64,000 nucleotides of DNA from Micromonospora sp. NBC_00421 (GTDB lineage: Bacteria; Actinomycetota; Actinomycetes; Mycobacteriales; Micromonosporaceae): contig NZ_CP107929.1 of assembly GCF_036017915.1 (NCBI RefSeq), forward strand, positions 1,674,001-1,738,000. The letters are read 5' to 3'. Each line of letters begins with the position of its first letter. The stretch's first letter is position 1. A program made the translations under genes and the position numbers. The notes under the pieces are model-generated. The model did not search any database and had not been told where the DNA came from. It was given only the letters and a program-made list of their open reading frames with translations. Below, in pieces: positions 52,933 to 61,736 of this stretch.

Positions 52933-53469
52933 TCAGGTGAGGACCACGGCGGCCGCGACCAGCAGCACCAGCACCGCCCCCAGCACCGCCTGGATCAGCA
53001 GCGGCGGGCCGAGATGGCTCCACACCGTGGCGGTACGCGGGGTGAGCAACTGCCCGGTGGTCAGGTTGACGATCCGTTCGATGCGCGGCGGCAGGTCGAC
53101 GTCCTGCGGGCGCAGGGTGAGCTGCACCCAGTCCGACGGGTGCACCGCGCTCTGCGGCAGGTGCCCGTGCAGCTCCACCTCGTAGAGCTGGCCGTGGTCG
53201 TCGCGTACCCGCAGCGGGGTGACCAGGAACTCCGGCCCCTTCTTCAGGTCCTTCCAGGTGCGCCGCGCGCCACCGCCGCCGATGTTGGACAGCACCGTGC
53301 GTACCAGCATCACCAGCAGGCCCGCCACGCTCGCCGCGGTCAGCACCGCCACCAGCACCGGCTGGCCGATCCTGACCTCACGGGAGTAGCCGTCCATGAA
53401 CCGGACCACCCGCCCGGTGAGTATCCGCTGCGTCGGGCGTACCACCCGATTACGGAGATCGCTGTCCAT
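52933..53469 (-). CDS. Membrane protein of unknown function
   Basis: A 178-residue protein. Two membrane segments are visible: about 38-57 (QPVLVAVLTAASVAGLLVML) and the C-terminal end at about 155-178 (LLIQAVLGAVLVLLVAAAVV). Between them a soluble part has a beta-rich character (LVTPLRVRDDHGQLYEVELH; WVQLTLRPQDVDL). The ATG at 53469 is used; two in-frame GTG codons just upstream are alternatives. I do not recognise a family. It may bind or pass a polymer outside the cell, but that is only a guess from layout. Confidence 0.7.
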   Translation of the reverse strand: MDSDLRNRVVRPTQRILTGRVVRFMDGYSREVRIGQPVLVAVLTAASVAGLLVMLVRTVLSNIGGGGARRTWKDLKKGPEFLVTPLRVRDDHGQLYEVELHGHLPQSAVHPSDWVQLTLRPQDVDLPPRIERIVNLTTGQLLTPRTATVWSHLGPPLLIQAVLGAVLVLLVAAAVVLT

Positions 53470-53634
53470 GTTCACCACCGAGAGTCCGGTTCCGTTCACC
53501 GATGGTATCCGGCGTTCGACCCGGACGACGTGAATGAACCGGGGGTCACGTCCCCCGGGACACCGGGATTCCGGCCGAGGTGACATCCCGGGCGGGCCGG
53601 GTAAGCGGGCGGCCGAGCCGGAAAGGGGTCGAGC

Positions 53635-54753
53635 ATGCAGCTGTCCTTCCTGCGCCCGCTCTACGACCGTCCCGGGCCGTGGTGCTCGGTCTACCTGGAC
53701 GCCTCCCGGGACACCCAGGACGCGCGTCCGGCGTTGGACCTGCGCTGGCGGGCCCTGGCCGAGCAACTCGCCGCCGACGGCGCGGACGAGCCGACCATCG
53801 CGGCACTGGACCGGGTGGTCCGGGGCCACGACCCGATGCCGGGCGACTACGGGCTTGCCGCGTTCGCCAGCCGGGGCACGGTGGTGCTCTCCGAGTACCT
53901 GTCCGCGCCGCCGTTGCGTGACCTGGCCGCGTACACCCCGCTGCCGCACGTCATGCCGCTGCTCGCGCAGCGCGGCGAACAGGTGGCCTGGGTCCGGGTG
54001 CTCGCCGACCGGACCGGCGCGGACGCGGTCGCGGTAAGCGCCGGCGGGGTGCCCCGACGGACCCACGTCACCGGCCGGCAGACCTATCCGCTGCGTCGGG
54101 TGCAGCCCGGCGGCTGGTCCCAGTCCCGCTACCAGCGGGCCGCGATGGAGGCCTGGCACCACAACGCCGGGGACGCCGCCGCGGCCACCGCCGAGCTGGC
54201 CGACCGGGTCGGCGCGGACGTGGTGGTGGTGGCCGGGGACGTCCGGGCCACCGGGATGATCGCCGCACAACTGCCGGCACGCTGGCAGGACGTGGTGGTC
54301 CGCACCGACGCCGGCTCCCGGGCCGGCGGCGCCGACCCGGCCGCGATGGACGACGTCACCGTGCAGACCATCGCCGAGGTTGCCGACCAGCACGTCACCG
54401 CCGCGCTGGACCGGTTCGGCACCCAGCAGGACGTCGGCGCGGGGCTGGACGCCGTGGTGGCCGCCCTGCAACGTAACCAGGTCGACACCATGCTGCTCGT
54501 CGACGACCCGTCGGCCGTCGGCGAGCTGTGGATCGGCCCCCGGCCCACGGACATCGCCACCGCGCCCGGCCTGCTCGCCGCGGTGCCCGACCCGCAACGG
54601 GTCCGCGCCGACGCGGCCCTGGTCCGGGCGCTGGTCGGCACGGACGCCGAGCTGACCGTCCTCGGGCCGGACGAGGCCCCCGAACTGGCCGACGGGGTCG
54701 GCGCGGTGCTGCGGTACGTCGACCCGGCGACCCCGGGACGCGACCATGGCTGA
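53635..54753 (+). CDS. Vms1/Rv2629-like bacterial eRF1-fold protein
   Basis: A 372-residue protein of the bacterial release-factor-like group (Rv2629, Vms1/ANKZF1 family), which in eukaryotes splits peptidyl-tRNA on stalled ribosomes. Opening: SFLRPLYDRPGPWCSVYLD. The catalytic-loop equivalent of GGQ is GGWSQSRYQR, residues 159-163 being Gly-Gly-Trp-Ser-Gln. Later DRFGTQQDVGAGLDAVVAAL and the Gly-rich end of an L7Ae-like third domain follow (TMLLVDDPSAVGELWIGP). ATG at 53635. The next gene starts eight bases before its stop, so expression is coupled to a TPP enzyme. Confidence 0.85.
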   Translation: MQLSFLRPLYDRPGPWCSVYLDASRDTQDARPALDLRWRALAEQLAADGADEPTIAALDRVVRGHDPMPGDYGLAAFASRGTVVLSEYLSAPPLRDLAAYTPLPHVMPLLAQRGEQVAWVRVLADRTGADAVAVSAGGVPRRTHVTGRQTYPLRRVQPGGWSQSRYQRAAMEAWHHNAGDAAAATAELADRVGADVVVVAGDVRATGMIAAQLPARWQDVVVRTDAGSRAGGADPAAMDDVTVQTIAEVADQHVTAALDRFGTQQDVGAGLDAVVAALQRNQVDTMLLVDDPSAVGELWIGPRPTDIATAPGLLAAVPDPQRVRADAALVRALVGTDAELTVLGPDEAPELADGVGAVLRYVDPATPGRDHG

Positions 54754-56542
54754 CCGTACGGTCGCGCACCTGGTGGTGGACCGGTTACGGGCCTGGCGGG
54801 TGCCCCGCGTCTTCGGCTGCCCGGGTGACGCCATCGCCCCGGTGGTCGAGGCGGTGGCCGCCGCCGGCGGGGACCCGGAGTTCGTCCCCGCCCGGCACGA
54901 GGAGACCGCCGCCTTCATGGCGACCGGACACGCCAAGTTCACCGGCGGCGGCATCGGGGTCTGCCTTGCCACCCAGGGGCCGAGCGCGGTGCACCTGCTC
55001 AACGGCCTGTACGACGCGAAGCTGGACAGCCGGCCCGTGGTGGCGATCGTGGGGGAGGACGTCTCCGGCCCCCTGGGCGAGGTGCACGAGGAGATCGGGT
55101 TGAGCCGGCTCTTCGGCGACGTGTGCCACCAGTTCGTCCGCTACGGCCGCAGTCCGGCCCAGGTGCCGTCCCTGCTCGACCAGGCGTTCCGGACCGCCGC
55201 GGCGACCCGCAGCCCGACCTGCGTGGTGCTGCCCCGGGCGTTGCAGGTCGCGGCCGTACCGGAGCTGGCACCGCACGCGGCGGGGGTGCTCAACGCGACG
55301 CCCGGCGAACCGCTGGCCCGGGTGCTGCCGCACCAGGCGGACCTGGACGCCGCCGCGGCGTTGCTCACCGTCGGGCGACGGGTGGCGATCCTGGTCGGGC
55401 AGGGTGCCCGTGGTGCGGCGGAGCAGATCGCGGTGCTGGCCGACCGGCTGGGCGCGGGGGTGGCCACCTCGCTGCTGGGCAAGCCGGTGCTCGACGAGCG
55501 GTTGCCGTTCCACACCGGGGTGCTCGGCGAGGTGGGCACCCCGGCCGCCGCGCAGCTGATGGGGGGCGCGGACACCCTGCTGCTGGTGGGCACCAACGAC
55601 CCGTGGACCGACTACCTCCCGCCGCCCGGCCAGGCCCGGACCATCCAGATCGACATCGACGGGCGGCGGATCGGCACCCGGTACCCGGTGGACGTGCCGC
55701 TGGTCGGCGACGCCACCGAGACGTTGCGGGCACTGGTGGGTCAGGTCGCCGACCGACCCAACCGGCAGTGGCGGGCCACCGTCGAGGGCTCGGTCGACCG
55801 CTGGCGTACGGAGGCTGCCGCCCGCGCCGCCGAGCCGGCCGAGCCGGTCAACCCGCAACTGGTGCTGCACGAGCTCTCCGCCCGGCTGCCCCGTACCGGG
55901 GCGGTCGCTGTGGACGTCGGTACGGTGCTCTTCTGGTACGCCCGCCACCTGGCGCTGCCACCCGGGGTCGACGCCCAGCTCTGCGGCACCCTCGGCTCGC
56001 CGGGGTGCGCCCTGCCGTACGCGCTCGCCGCGAAGCTGGACCGCCCGGACGCACCGGTGGTCGCCCTGCTCGGCGACGGTGCGATGCAGCTCAACGGGCT
56101 CGCCGAGCTGATCACCGTGGCGCACCGCTGGCAGGACTGGGCCGATCCCCGGCTGGTGGTGCTGGTGCTCAACGACCGCGACGACCGCGACCCGGGCACC
56201 GGCCGGTGGGTGCCCGGCGTGGCAGCGGCACCACCGCGCCCGGCTGCGGTGACCGGCCGCCGGCCCGACGTGCCGTACGCCGGTTGGGCCCGGCTGCTCG
56301 GCCTGCACGGCGTCCGGGTGGACCGGCCGGAGCTGGTCGGCGCGGCCTGGGACGAGGCGCTCGCCGCCGACCGGCCGTGTGTGCTGGAGGCGGTGGTGGA
56401 CCCGACGGTGCCACGGCGGGTGCCGGAGCCGGCCCTGGCCGACCTGCGGAGCCTGTTCGCCGACGGGGACGCCACCCGACGGATCCGGGACCGGATCATG
56501 TCGGCCGAACGGTCGGTCGTCGAGGCCGACGATCTCGTTTAG
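54746..56542 (+). CDS. Thiamine-pyrophosphate-dependent enzyme (pyruvate oxidase/ALS-like)
   Basis: A 598-residue three-domain TPP enzyme. The first domain holds the catalytic Glu52 in VPARHEETAAFMAT, the middle Rossmann domain spans about 190-330 (ILVGQGARGAAEQIAVLADR), and the last domain carries the TPP/Mg motif LLGDGAMQLNGLAELITVAH ending in NDRDDRD. The overall order matches pyruvate oxidase, acetolactate synthase and related enzymes; it lacks clear substrate markers. ATG at 54746 within the end of the Vms1-like gene. The reaction is probably decarboxylation of a 2-oxo acid. Its pairing with a translation-rescue fold is unexplained. Confidence 0.88.
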   Translation: MADRTVAHLVVDRLRAWRVPRVFGCPGDAIAPVVEAVAAAGGDPEFVPARHEETAAFMATGHAKFTGGGIGVCLATQGPSAVHLLNGLYDAKLDSRPVVAIVGEDVSGPLGEVHEEIGLSRLFGDVCHQFVRYGRSPAQVPSLLDQAFRTAAATRSPTCVVLPRALQVAAVPELAPHAAGVLNATPGEPLARVLPHQADLDAAAALLTVGRRVAILVGQGARGAAEQIAVLADRLGAGVATSLLGKPVLDERLPFHTGVLGEVGTPAAAQLMGGADTLLLVGTNDPWTDYLPPPGQARTIQIDIDGRRIGTRYPVDVPLVGDATETLRALVGQVADRPNRQWRATVEGSVDRWRTEAAARAAEPAEPVNPQLVLHELSARLPRTGAVAVDVGTVLFWYARHLALPPGVDAQLCGTLGSPGCALPYALAAKLDRPDAPVVALLGDGAMQLNGLAELITVAHRWQDWADPRLVVLVLNDRDDRDPGTGRWVPGVAAAPPRPAAVTGRRPDVPYAGWARLLGLHGVRVDRPELVGAAWDEALAADRPCVLEAVVDPTVPRRVPEPALADLRSLFADGDATRRIRDRIMSAERSVVEADDLV

Positions 56543-56668
56543 CCCCCGCCACCAGGGCATCTGACCCCCCGAGGCTCCCGGCGGGGCGTACCGGCTGGCG
56601 GTCGACGATTGCGCCCGTCGGTGCGGGATGCCCCGTTTAGACCCCGGAGGGACGGGAAGCCGGGCCGC

Positions 56669-58108
56669 GTGGTGAGTGAACGGGGCAGGGTGGAGCCGGT
56701 GCCGGAGGTGCCGGTGGGAACGACGACGGGCACCGGGCTGGCCGGCGACCGGGTGGTCGCGCCGGGCAGCACCGCGCGGGTGCTGGTGGCCGCCGCCGCC
56801 CGGGCGTTGCGCGGGCTGGACTGCGCCGACCTGGGGCCTGCCACGCCGTCGTCCCGGTTCATCGCCGCGCCGGAAGCGGTCCGGAGGGCCGCCGCCACCC
56901 GGGCCGCCGGCCGACTGGCGCTCACCGCCGCCCAGGCCGGTGCGGTGGACGGCGAACGGGTGGCCCGGTGGATCGTCGACCAGTACCCCCGGCAGCGGTA
57001 CCCGGCGGTGGTGCTGGGCTCGCCGCACGCCGCCGCCGTGCACCTGGCGGTGGCGCTCGGGGCGCCCTGGTTGCCCGCCGGGTTCGAGCTGACCGCGCAC
57101 TGGACCCACGGCGCGGTGGACCGGCCCGCAGCCGCCCTGGACCAGGGTGCCGCGTTCGCCGCCCGGATCCTCGCCGGCAACCCCGACCTGCACGTACGCC
57201 AGGTGCACTGCCCGGCCAGCCGGGGCGCGCTGGCCGGCGTGACCGTCAGCCTGCTGGCCCGGTGGCGGGCGCTGCCGGTGGCGTACGCCCGGTTCCTGGC
57301 CGACCGGCTGACCTGCGGGTCGGTGGTGCTGCTGGTCGGCGACGTGCGCAGCTGGCCGGTGTCGGACCCCGGGCAGGGGCACAGCTTCCAGCTCGGCTCC
57401 CCGACCAGCGGGCTGGAACCGGTGGACTTCCACCCGGACTCGCCCGCCCTGCGTCAGGTGCTCCGGGCGGCCGGCGGGGTCGGGACCGGATGGGAGCCGC
57501 CGGCGGTGACCGCCGCCCGCGAACCCGCCGAGCACGGGGTGGAGCCGGATTTCATTCGGGCGCTGGGTCACTGGGCCCGCACCCGGGGGCACGAGCTGCG
57601 TCAGGTGCAGGTGCCGCACCCGGGGGCGCTCAGCGCGGCCACCGCCGACCTCTACCGCCGGTGGCTGCGGCGGGCCGGCAAGACCGGTGACCGGTTGGTG
57701 GTCGAGTGCGGCCGGTTGCTCGACCCGTGGCAGGTGGTGCGGGCGGGACTGGTGCCGTACTGGTGCGAGAACGCGACCCGGCGCAGCGTGGAGGACGCGG
57801 AGTGGTGGCTCGCCGGCAGCGAGCCGTTCAGCTCGGTGGACGTGCTGCCCGAGTCGCCGGGGATGCGGTCACCGGCGTTGGCCGGGCTGCCGCAGTGGCT
57901 GGCGGTGGCCGCCTTCGGCCGTCGTCGCCGGGCGCTGGACCGCACCGCAGCCCGGGGCTACCCGGTCGGTTCGGTGGCCACCCGGCGGGCCACCGAGGTG
58001 CTGCGCGGGCAGCCGTACGATCTGCCGACCCCGCCGCCGCTGAGCGTGGGGGAAGCGCTGGCCGGGCTGCGCGAGGCGGGCGTGCCGCTGGGGCTGGCCG
58101 TGTCCTGA
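56669..58108 (+). CDS. Hypothetical protein, about 480 residues
   Basis: No family is recognised. It starts with one of two adjacent GTG codons (56669 or 56672); GGGAAG lies upstream, and a GTG at 56690 is possible too. The sequence has alternating alpha/beta character: AVVLGSPHAAAVHLAVALGA, a cluster of His and Trp (ELTAHWTHGAVDRP), VHCPASRGALAGVTVSLLAR, FHPDSPALRQVL and YWCENATRRSVEDAEWWLAG. A PHPGALSAATADLYRRWLRR region follows, with many conserved-looking aromatic residues. This resembles a Rossmann or hydrolase-type enzyme, but I cannot name one. Cotranscription with the TPP enzyme 126 bases upstream is possible. Confidence 0.72.
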   Translation: MVSERGRVEPVPEVPVGTTTGTGLAGDRVVAPGSTARVLVAAAARALRGLDCADLGPATPSSRFIAAPEAVRRAAATRAAGRLALTAAQAGAVDGERVARWIVDQYPRQRYPAVVLGSPHAAAVHLAVALGAPWLPAGFELTAHWTHGAVDRPAAALDQGAAFAARILAGNPDLHVRQVHCPASRGALAGVTVSLLARWRALPVAYARFLADRLTCGSVVLLVGDVRSWPVSDPGQGHSFQLGSPTSGLEPVDFHPDSPALRQVLRAAGGVGTGWEPPAVTAAREPAEHGVEPDFIRALGHWARTRGHELRQVQVPHPGALSAATADLYRRWLRRAGKTGDRLVVECGRLLDPWQVVRAGLVPYWCENATRRSVEDAEWWLAGSEPFSSVDVLPESPGMRSPALAGLPQWLAVAAFGRRRRALDRTAARGYPVGSVATRRATEVLRGQPYDLPTPPPLSVGEALAGLREAGVPLGLAVS

Positions 58109-58442
58109 CCGGCCCGGTCCGGCCGTTGGGCGGCACCGTCACAGGGGCGGGAAACCGACGCCGGTAACCCGGAAAGGGGACACCCGGGGTGTCCGCGCCG
58201 GCCGGCCGGACCCGGCACGCCGAAACATCCTCGCGAACCCGGGGGCGCGTGGTTGAGTACCTGAGGAGCGGGAAGACCGCCCGCCGCGACGGCTCGACCA
58301 CGCCGCGTGGCGACCGGTCGTCGTCCCCGCGCGGCCGGTGATCCCGGCGCGGCACGTGACCCAACTTCCGACCCGGTGCGTGGTCCCACCACGCGCACGA
58401 CCGGCTCGATCCGGGCGGGGGACCTTCCTGAGGGAGGCGCGG
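58109..58442 (+). other. Leader region of the sigma-factor gene
   Basis: The 334-bp space has a small perfect hairpin at 58178-58194 (GGACACC, three bases, GGTGTCC), possibly the end of the upstream transcript. The sigma-factor ribosome site GAGGGAGG lies at its 3' end. I see no gene and no clear SigB/SigF-type promoter here. Confidence 0.4.
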
Positions 58443-59585
58443 ATGTTCGGACAGACCACCACGACCACACCACCACCACCGACCGAACGGGGTCTGGAGG
58501 ACCTGGACGCCGCCGCGATGGCGTACGCCGCGCGGATCGCCGGCCTGCCACCGGAGCGCCGGGGCGAGGCGCGCGAGGACCTGGTCCGGTTCGCCCTGCC
58601 GTTCGCCGGCCGGCTGGCCCGCCGCTACCGGGGGCGGGGCGAGCCGCTTGAGGACCTGGAGCAGGTGGCCCGGCTCGGCCTGGTCAACGCCGTCGACAGG
58701 TACGACCCCGAGCGGGGTTCGTTCACCGCGTACGCGGCGATCACCATCGTCGGGGAGATCAAGCGGCACTTCCGGGACCGCACCTGGGGGGTGCACGTGC
58801 CCCGCCGGCTGCGTGACCTGATCCTGGAGGTCGGGCAGGCCACCTCGGCGTTGACAAGTGAGCTGTCCCGGGCGCCGAGCGTGGCCGAGTTGGCGGCCCG
58901 GCTGGAGACGCCGGAGGAGGAGATCCTCGCTGCCCTGGAGTCGGCGGCCGGTTACAGCCCGGCCTCGCTCAACGCGCCGGTCGGCGGGGAGAGCTCCGCC
59001 GAGTTCGGTGACCTGGTCGGTGAGTCGGACAACGCGTTGGAGTCGGTGGACGACCGGGTGACGGTCAGCGGGCTGCTGCACCGGTTGCCCTGGCGGGAGC
59101 GGCGCATCCTGGCGATGCGCTTCTACGGCAATCAGACCCAGGCGGAGATCGCCGCCCGGTTCGGCATCTCGCAGATGCACGTGTCCCGGCTGCTGTCCCG
59201 GGCGTTGACCTGGCTGCGGCAGGCGATGCTCGCCGACACCCCGCCGCCGTGGCAGAACGGCACCGCCGAGACGGAGACCGGCCGGAACCGGATCGTGGTC
59301 AAACGCACCGCGGAGCGGACCGTGGTGGAGGTCGGGGGCGAGATCGACCGGGACGGCGCGGACCAGTTGCGCCGGACGATGTTGGAGGCGGTCGCCGGGC
59401 AGCCCCGCGAGCTGGTGGTGGACCTGGACGGCGCGGGTGGGGTCGACGCCGGTGGCATCGCCGCCCTGGTGGCCGGCCGGGACGCCGCCATCCGGACCGG
59501 GGTGCCGGTGCGGTTGACCCGGGTCCGGCCGGCGGTGGGGCGTTCGCTTGCCGCCGCCGGCCTGCCCGCCGCCGTGGACGCCTGA
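58443..59585 (+). CDS. SigB/SigF-type sigma factor fused to a STAS domain
   Basis: A 380-residue protein. Sigma regions: region 2 at about 45-115 (LEDLEQVARLGLVNAVDRYD and RGSFTAYAAITIVGEIKRHF), region 3 at about 118-195 (VPRRLRDLILEVGQAT), region 4 at about 205-262 (LLHRLPWRERRILAMRFYGN and ISQMHVSRLLSRALTWLRQ). A STAS domain follows at about 283-378 (RTVVEVGGEIDRDGADQL). In STAS proteins the switch loop is DSSG or DSTG; here residues 335-338 are DAGG, so the serine is absent. ATG at 58443 with GAGGGAGG upstream. The fusion puts the anti-sigma antagonist inside the sigma factor. Confidence 0.92.
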   Translation: MFGQTTTTTPPPPTERGLEDLDAAAMAYAARIAGLPPERRGEAREDLVRFALPFAGRLARRYRGRGEPLEDLEQVARLGLVNAVDRYDPERGSFTAYAAITIVGEIKRHFRDRTWGVHVPRRLRDLILEVGQATSALTSELSRAPSVAELAARLETPEEEILAALESAAGYSPASLNAPVGGESSAEFGDLVGESDNALESVDDRVTVSGLLHRLPWRERRILAMRFYGNQTQAEIAARFGISQMHVSRLLSRALTWLRQAMLADTPPPWQNGTAETETGRNRIVVKRTAERTVVEVGGEIDRDGADQLRRTMLEAVAGQPRELVVDLDGAGGVDAGGIAALVAGRDAAIRTGVPVRLTRVRPAVGRSLAAAGLPAAVDA

Positions 59586-59598
59586 GCGTACGGACGTC

Positions 59599-59633
59599 GC
59601 CGGGCCGGCACCGTCGCACGGTGTCGGCCCGGC
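59599..59633. terminator. Bidirectional hairpin terminator
   Basis: Sixteen-base arms (GCCGGGCCGGCACCGT and ACGGTGTCGGCCCGGC) pair with one mismatch around CGC, between the convergent sigma-STAS and cytochrome oxidase genes. Confidence 0.7.
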
Positions 59634-59645
59634 GGGCTGCTGTCG

Positions 59646-61646
59646 TCAGGCGGAGTCGTCGTCCCTGCCGTGCGGGTGCCGCCACCGCTCGGCGCTGCGG
59701 GGTTCTCCCCCGGTGTCGGGCTGGTCGGTCTCCGGCGCGTCGGAGTGCGCGAAGCCGGGACGGCGGACGTCCTCCGGCTCGGGCACGTCCACCGGGCGGG
59801 CGCCGGACTGTGGCGCAGGTTGGTACGCCACCGCGTCCCCCGCCCCGTGCGCGCCCTCGGCGGCCGGTGACTCGGGGACGTGCCGTTCGTGGTGCAGCTC
59901 CTCGTGCAACTCCTGCGGCGGTCGGGTGGTGCGTTGCGGCAGGTCCCGACCGAGGTCGGCGACGTTGGGACCGTACTTCGCGTCGAAGGCGGGGCGCTCG
60001 GAGCGGATCCGGGGCATCCGGTCGAAGTTGCGCAGCGGCGGCGGGCAGGTGGTGGCCCATTCCAGGGAGTTGCCGAACCCCCACGGGTCGTCCACCGTCA
60101 CCAGCGCGCCGTACCGCCAGGACTTCCAGACGTTGTAGAGGAAGAACAGGGTGGACGCGCCGAGCACGAAGGAGCCGACGGTGGAGATCGTGTTGAGCGT
60201 GGTGAAGCCGTCGCTGGGCAGGTAGTCGGCGTACCGCCGGGGCATGCCCTCGTCGCCCAGCCAGTGCTGGACCAGGAAGGTGGCGTGGAAGCCGACGAAC
60301 ATGGTCCAGAAGTGCAGCTTGCCGAGCCGTTCGTCGAGCAGCCGGCCGGTCATCTTGGGAAACCAGAAGTAGACCCCGCCGAAGGCGGCGAAGACGATCG
60401 TGCCGAACAGCACGTAGTGGAAGTGCGCCACCACGAAGTACGAGTCGGTGACGTGGAAGTCCACCGGCGGGCTGGCCAGCAGCACCCCGGTCAGGCCGCC
60501 GAGCAGGAAGGTCACCAGGAAACCGATGGCGAACAGCATCGGCGTCTCGAAGGTGAGCTGCCCCTTCCACATGGTGCCGATCCAGTTGAAGAACTTCACC
60601 CCGGTGGGCACCGCGATCAGGTAGCTGAGGAAGCTGAAGAACGGCAGCAGCACCTGACCGGTGGCGAACATGTGGTGCGCCCAGACGGTCATCGACAGCA
60701 CGGTGATCGCGACGGTGGCCAGCACCAGGCCGGTGTAGCCGAAGATCGGTTTGCGGCTGAAGACCGGAATGATCTCGGTGATGATGCCGAAGAACGGCAG
60801 CGCGACGATGTAGACCTCGGGATGGCCGAAGAACCAGAACAGGTGCTGCCAGAGCATCGGTCCGCCGGTCGCCGCGTCGTACACGTGGGCGCCGAGCAGC
60901 CGGTCCGCGCCCAACGTCAGCAGCGCGGCGGCCAGCAACGGGAAGACCAGGATCACCAGGACGGCGGTGAGCAGCATGTTCCAGGTGAAGATCGGCATCC
61001 GGAACATGGTCATGCCGGGGGCGCGCAGGGTCAGCGTGGTGGTGATCAGGTTGACCGCGCCGAGGATGGTGCCCAGCCCGGAGACGACCAGGCCGACCAC
61101 CCACAGGTTCGCGCCGACGCCCGGGGAGTTCGTCGCATCGCTGAGCGGGTTGTACGCCGTCCAGCCGAAGTCGGCCGCGCCGCCCGGGGTGAGGTAACCG
61201 CCGACGACCATGATGCCGCCGAACAGGTACAGCCAGTACGCGAACGCGTTGAGCCGGGGGAACGCCACGTCCGGCGCGCCGATCTGCAACGGGACGATGT
61301 AGTTGCCGAAGGCGAACACCAGCGGGGTGGCGAAGAGCAGCAGCATGATCGTGCCGTGCATGGTGAAGGCCTGGTTGTACTGCTCGGGGGAGAGGAACTG
61401 CATCCGGGGCCGGGCCAGTTCGGCCCGGAGGAGCAGCGCGAGCACCCCGCCGATCAGGAAGAACCCGAACGAGGTGCTCAGGTAGAGCAGGCCGATCTGC
61501 TTGGCGTCGGTGGTGCCGAGCAGCCGTAGCAGCTTGTTCCCGGGCAGCGCCGGGCGGACCGGGCCGGGAAAGCCGCCGAACCGGGCCGGGGCGAGGATCG
61601 CCGGCCCGCGATCTTGTGCGGGTTCCGTGGTTACCCGTCTGGGCAT
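59646..61646 (-). CDS. ctaD: Cytochrome c oxidase subunit I
   Basis: A 666-residue haem-copper oxidase core subunit with twelve membrane helices (about 35-565). Ligand motifs are present: [18 protein letters not shown], the Cu-B and Tyr motif [32 protein letters not shown] and [15 protein letters not shown]. The C-terminal 85 residues after [17 protein letters not shown] are a soluble, acidic, low-complexity extension ([38 protein letters not shown]), longer than in many CtaD proteins. ATG at 61646. It lies downstream of a STAS-HATPase gene, with a candidate SigB/SigF promoter between. Subunits II-IV must be elsewhere. Confidence 0.97.
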   Translation of the reverse strand: MPRRVTTEPAQDRGPAILAPARFGGFPGPVRPALPGNKLLRLLGTTDAKQIGLLYLSTSFGFFLIGGVLALLLRAELARPRMQFLSPEQYNQAFTMHGTIMLLLFATPLVFAFGNYIVPLQIGAPDVAFPRLNAFAYWLYLFGGIMVVGGYLTPGGAADFGWTAYNPLSDATNSPGVGANLWVVGLVVSGLGTILGAVNLITTTLTLRAPGMTMFRMPIFTWNMLLTAVLVILVFPLLAAALLTLGADRLLGAHVYDAATGGPMLWQHLFWFFGHPEVYIVALPFFGIITEIIPVFSRKPIFGYTGLVLATVAITVLSMTVWAHHMFATGQVLLPFFSFLSYLIAVPTGVKFFNWIGTMWKGQLTFETPMLFAIGFLVTFLLGGLTGVLLASPPVDFHVTDSYFVVAHFHYVLFGTIVFAAFGGVYFWFPKMTGRLLDERLGKLHFWTMFVGFHATFLVQHWLGDEGMPRRYADYLPSDGFTTLNTISTVGSFVLGASTLFFLYNVWKSWRYGALVTVDDPWGFGNSLEWATTCPPPLRNFDRMPRIRSERPAFDAKYGPNVADLGRDLPQRTTRPPQELHEELHHERHVPESPAAEGAHGAGDAVAYQPAPQSGARPVDVPEPEDVRRPGFAHSDAPETDQPDTGGEPRSAERWRHPHGRDDDSA

Positions 61647-61689
61647 GGCTCTCTCACCCCGTCGTTGACGACAGAAAGGACGGGCGCGG

Positions 61690-61714
61690 CTACCCGTCCC
61701 TGTGCCTATGTAAC
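61690..61714 (-). promoter_or_regulatory. Candidate SigB/SigF-type promoter for ctaD
   Basis: On the minus strand GTTA (61714-61711), 15 bases, then GGGTAG (61695-61690). This is near the GTTT/GGGTA-type consensus, 44 bases before the ctaD ATG. The match is partial. Confidence 0.35.
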
Positions 61715-61736
61715 CAGGCGAGAGGGGGAATTTCGG

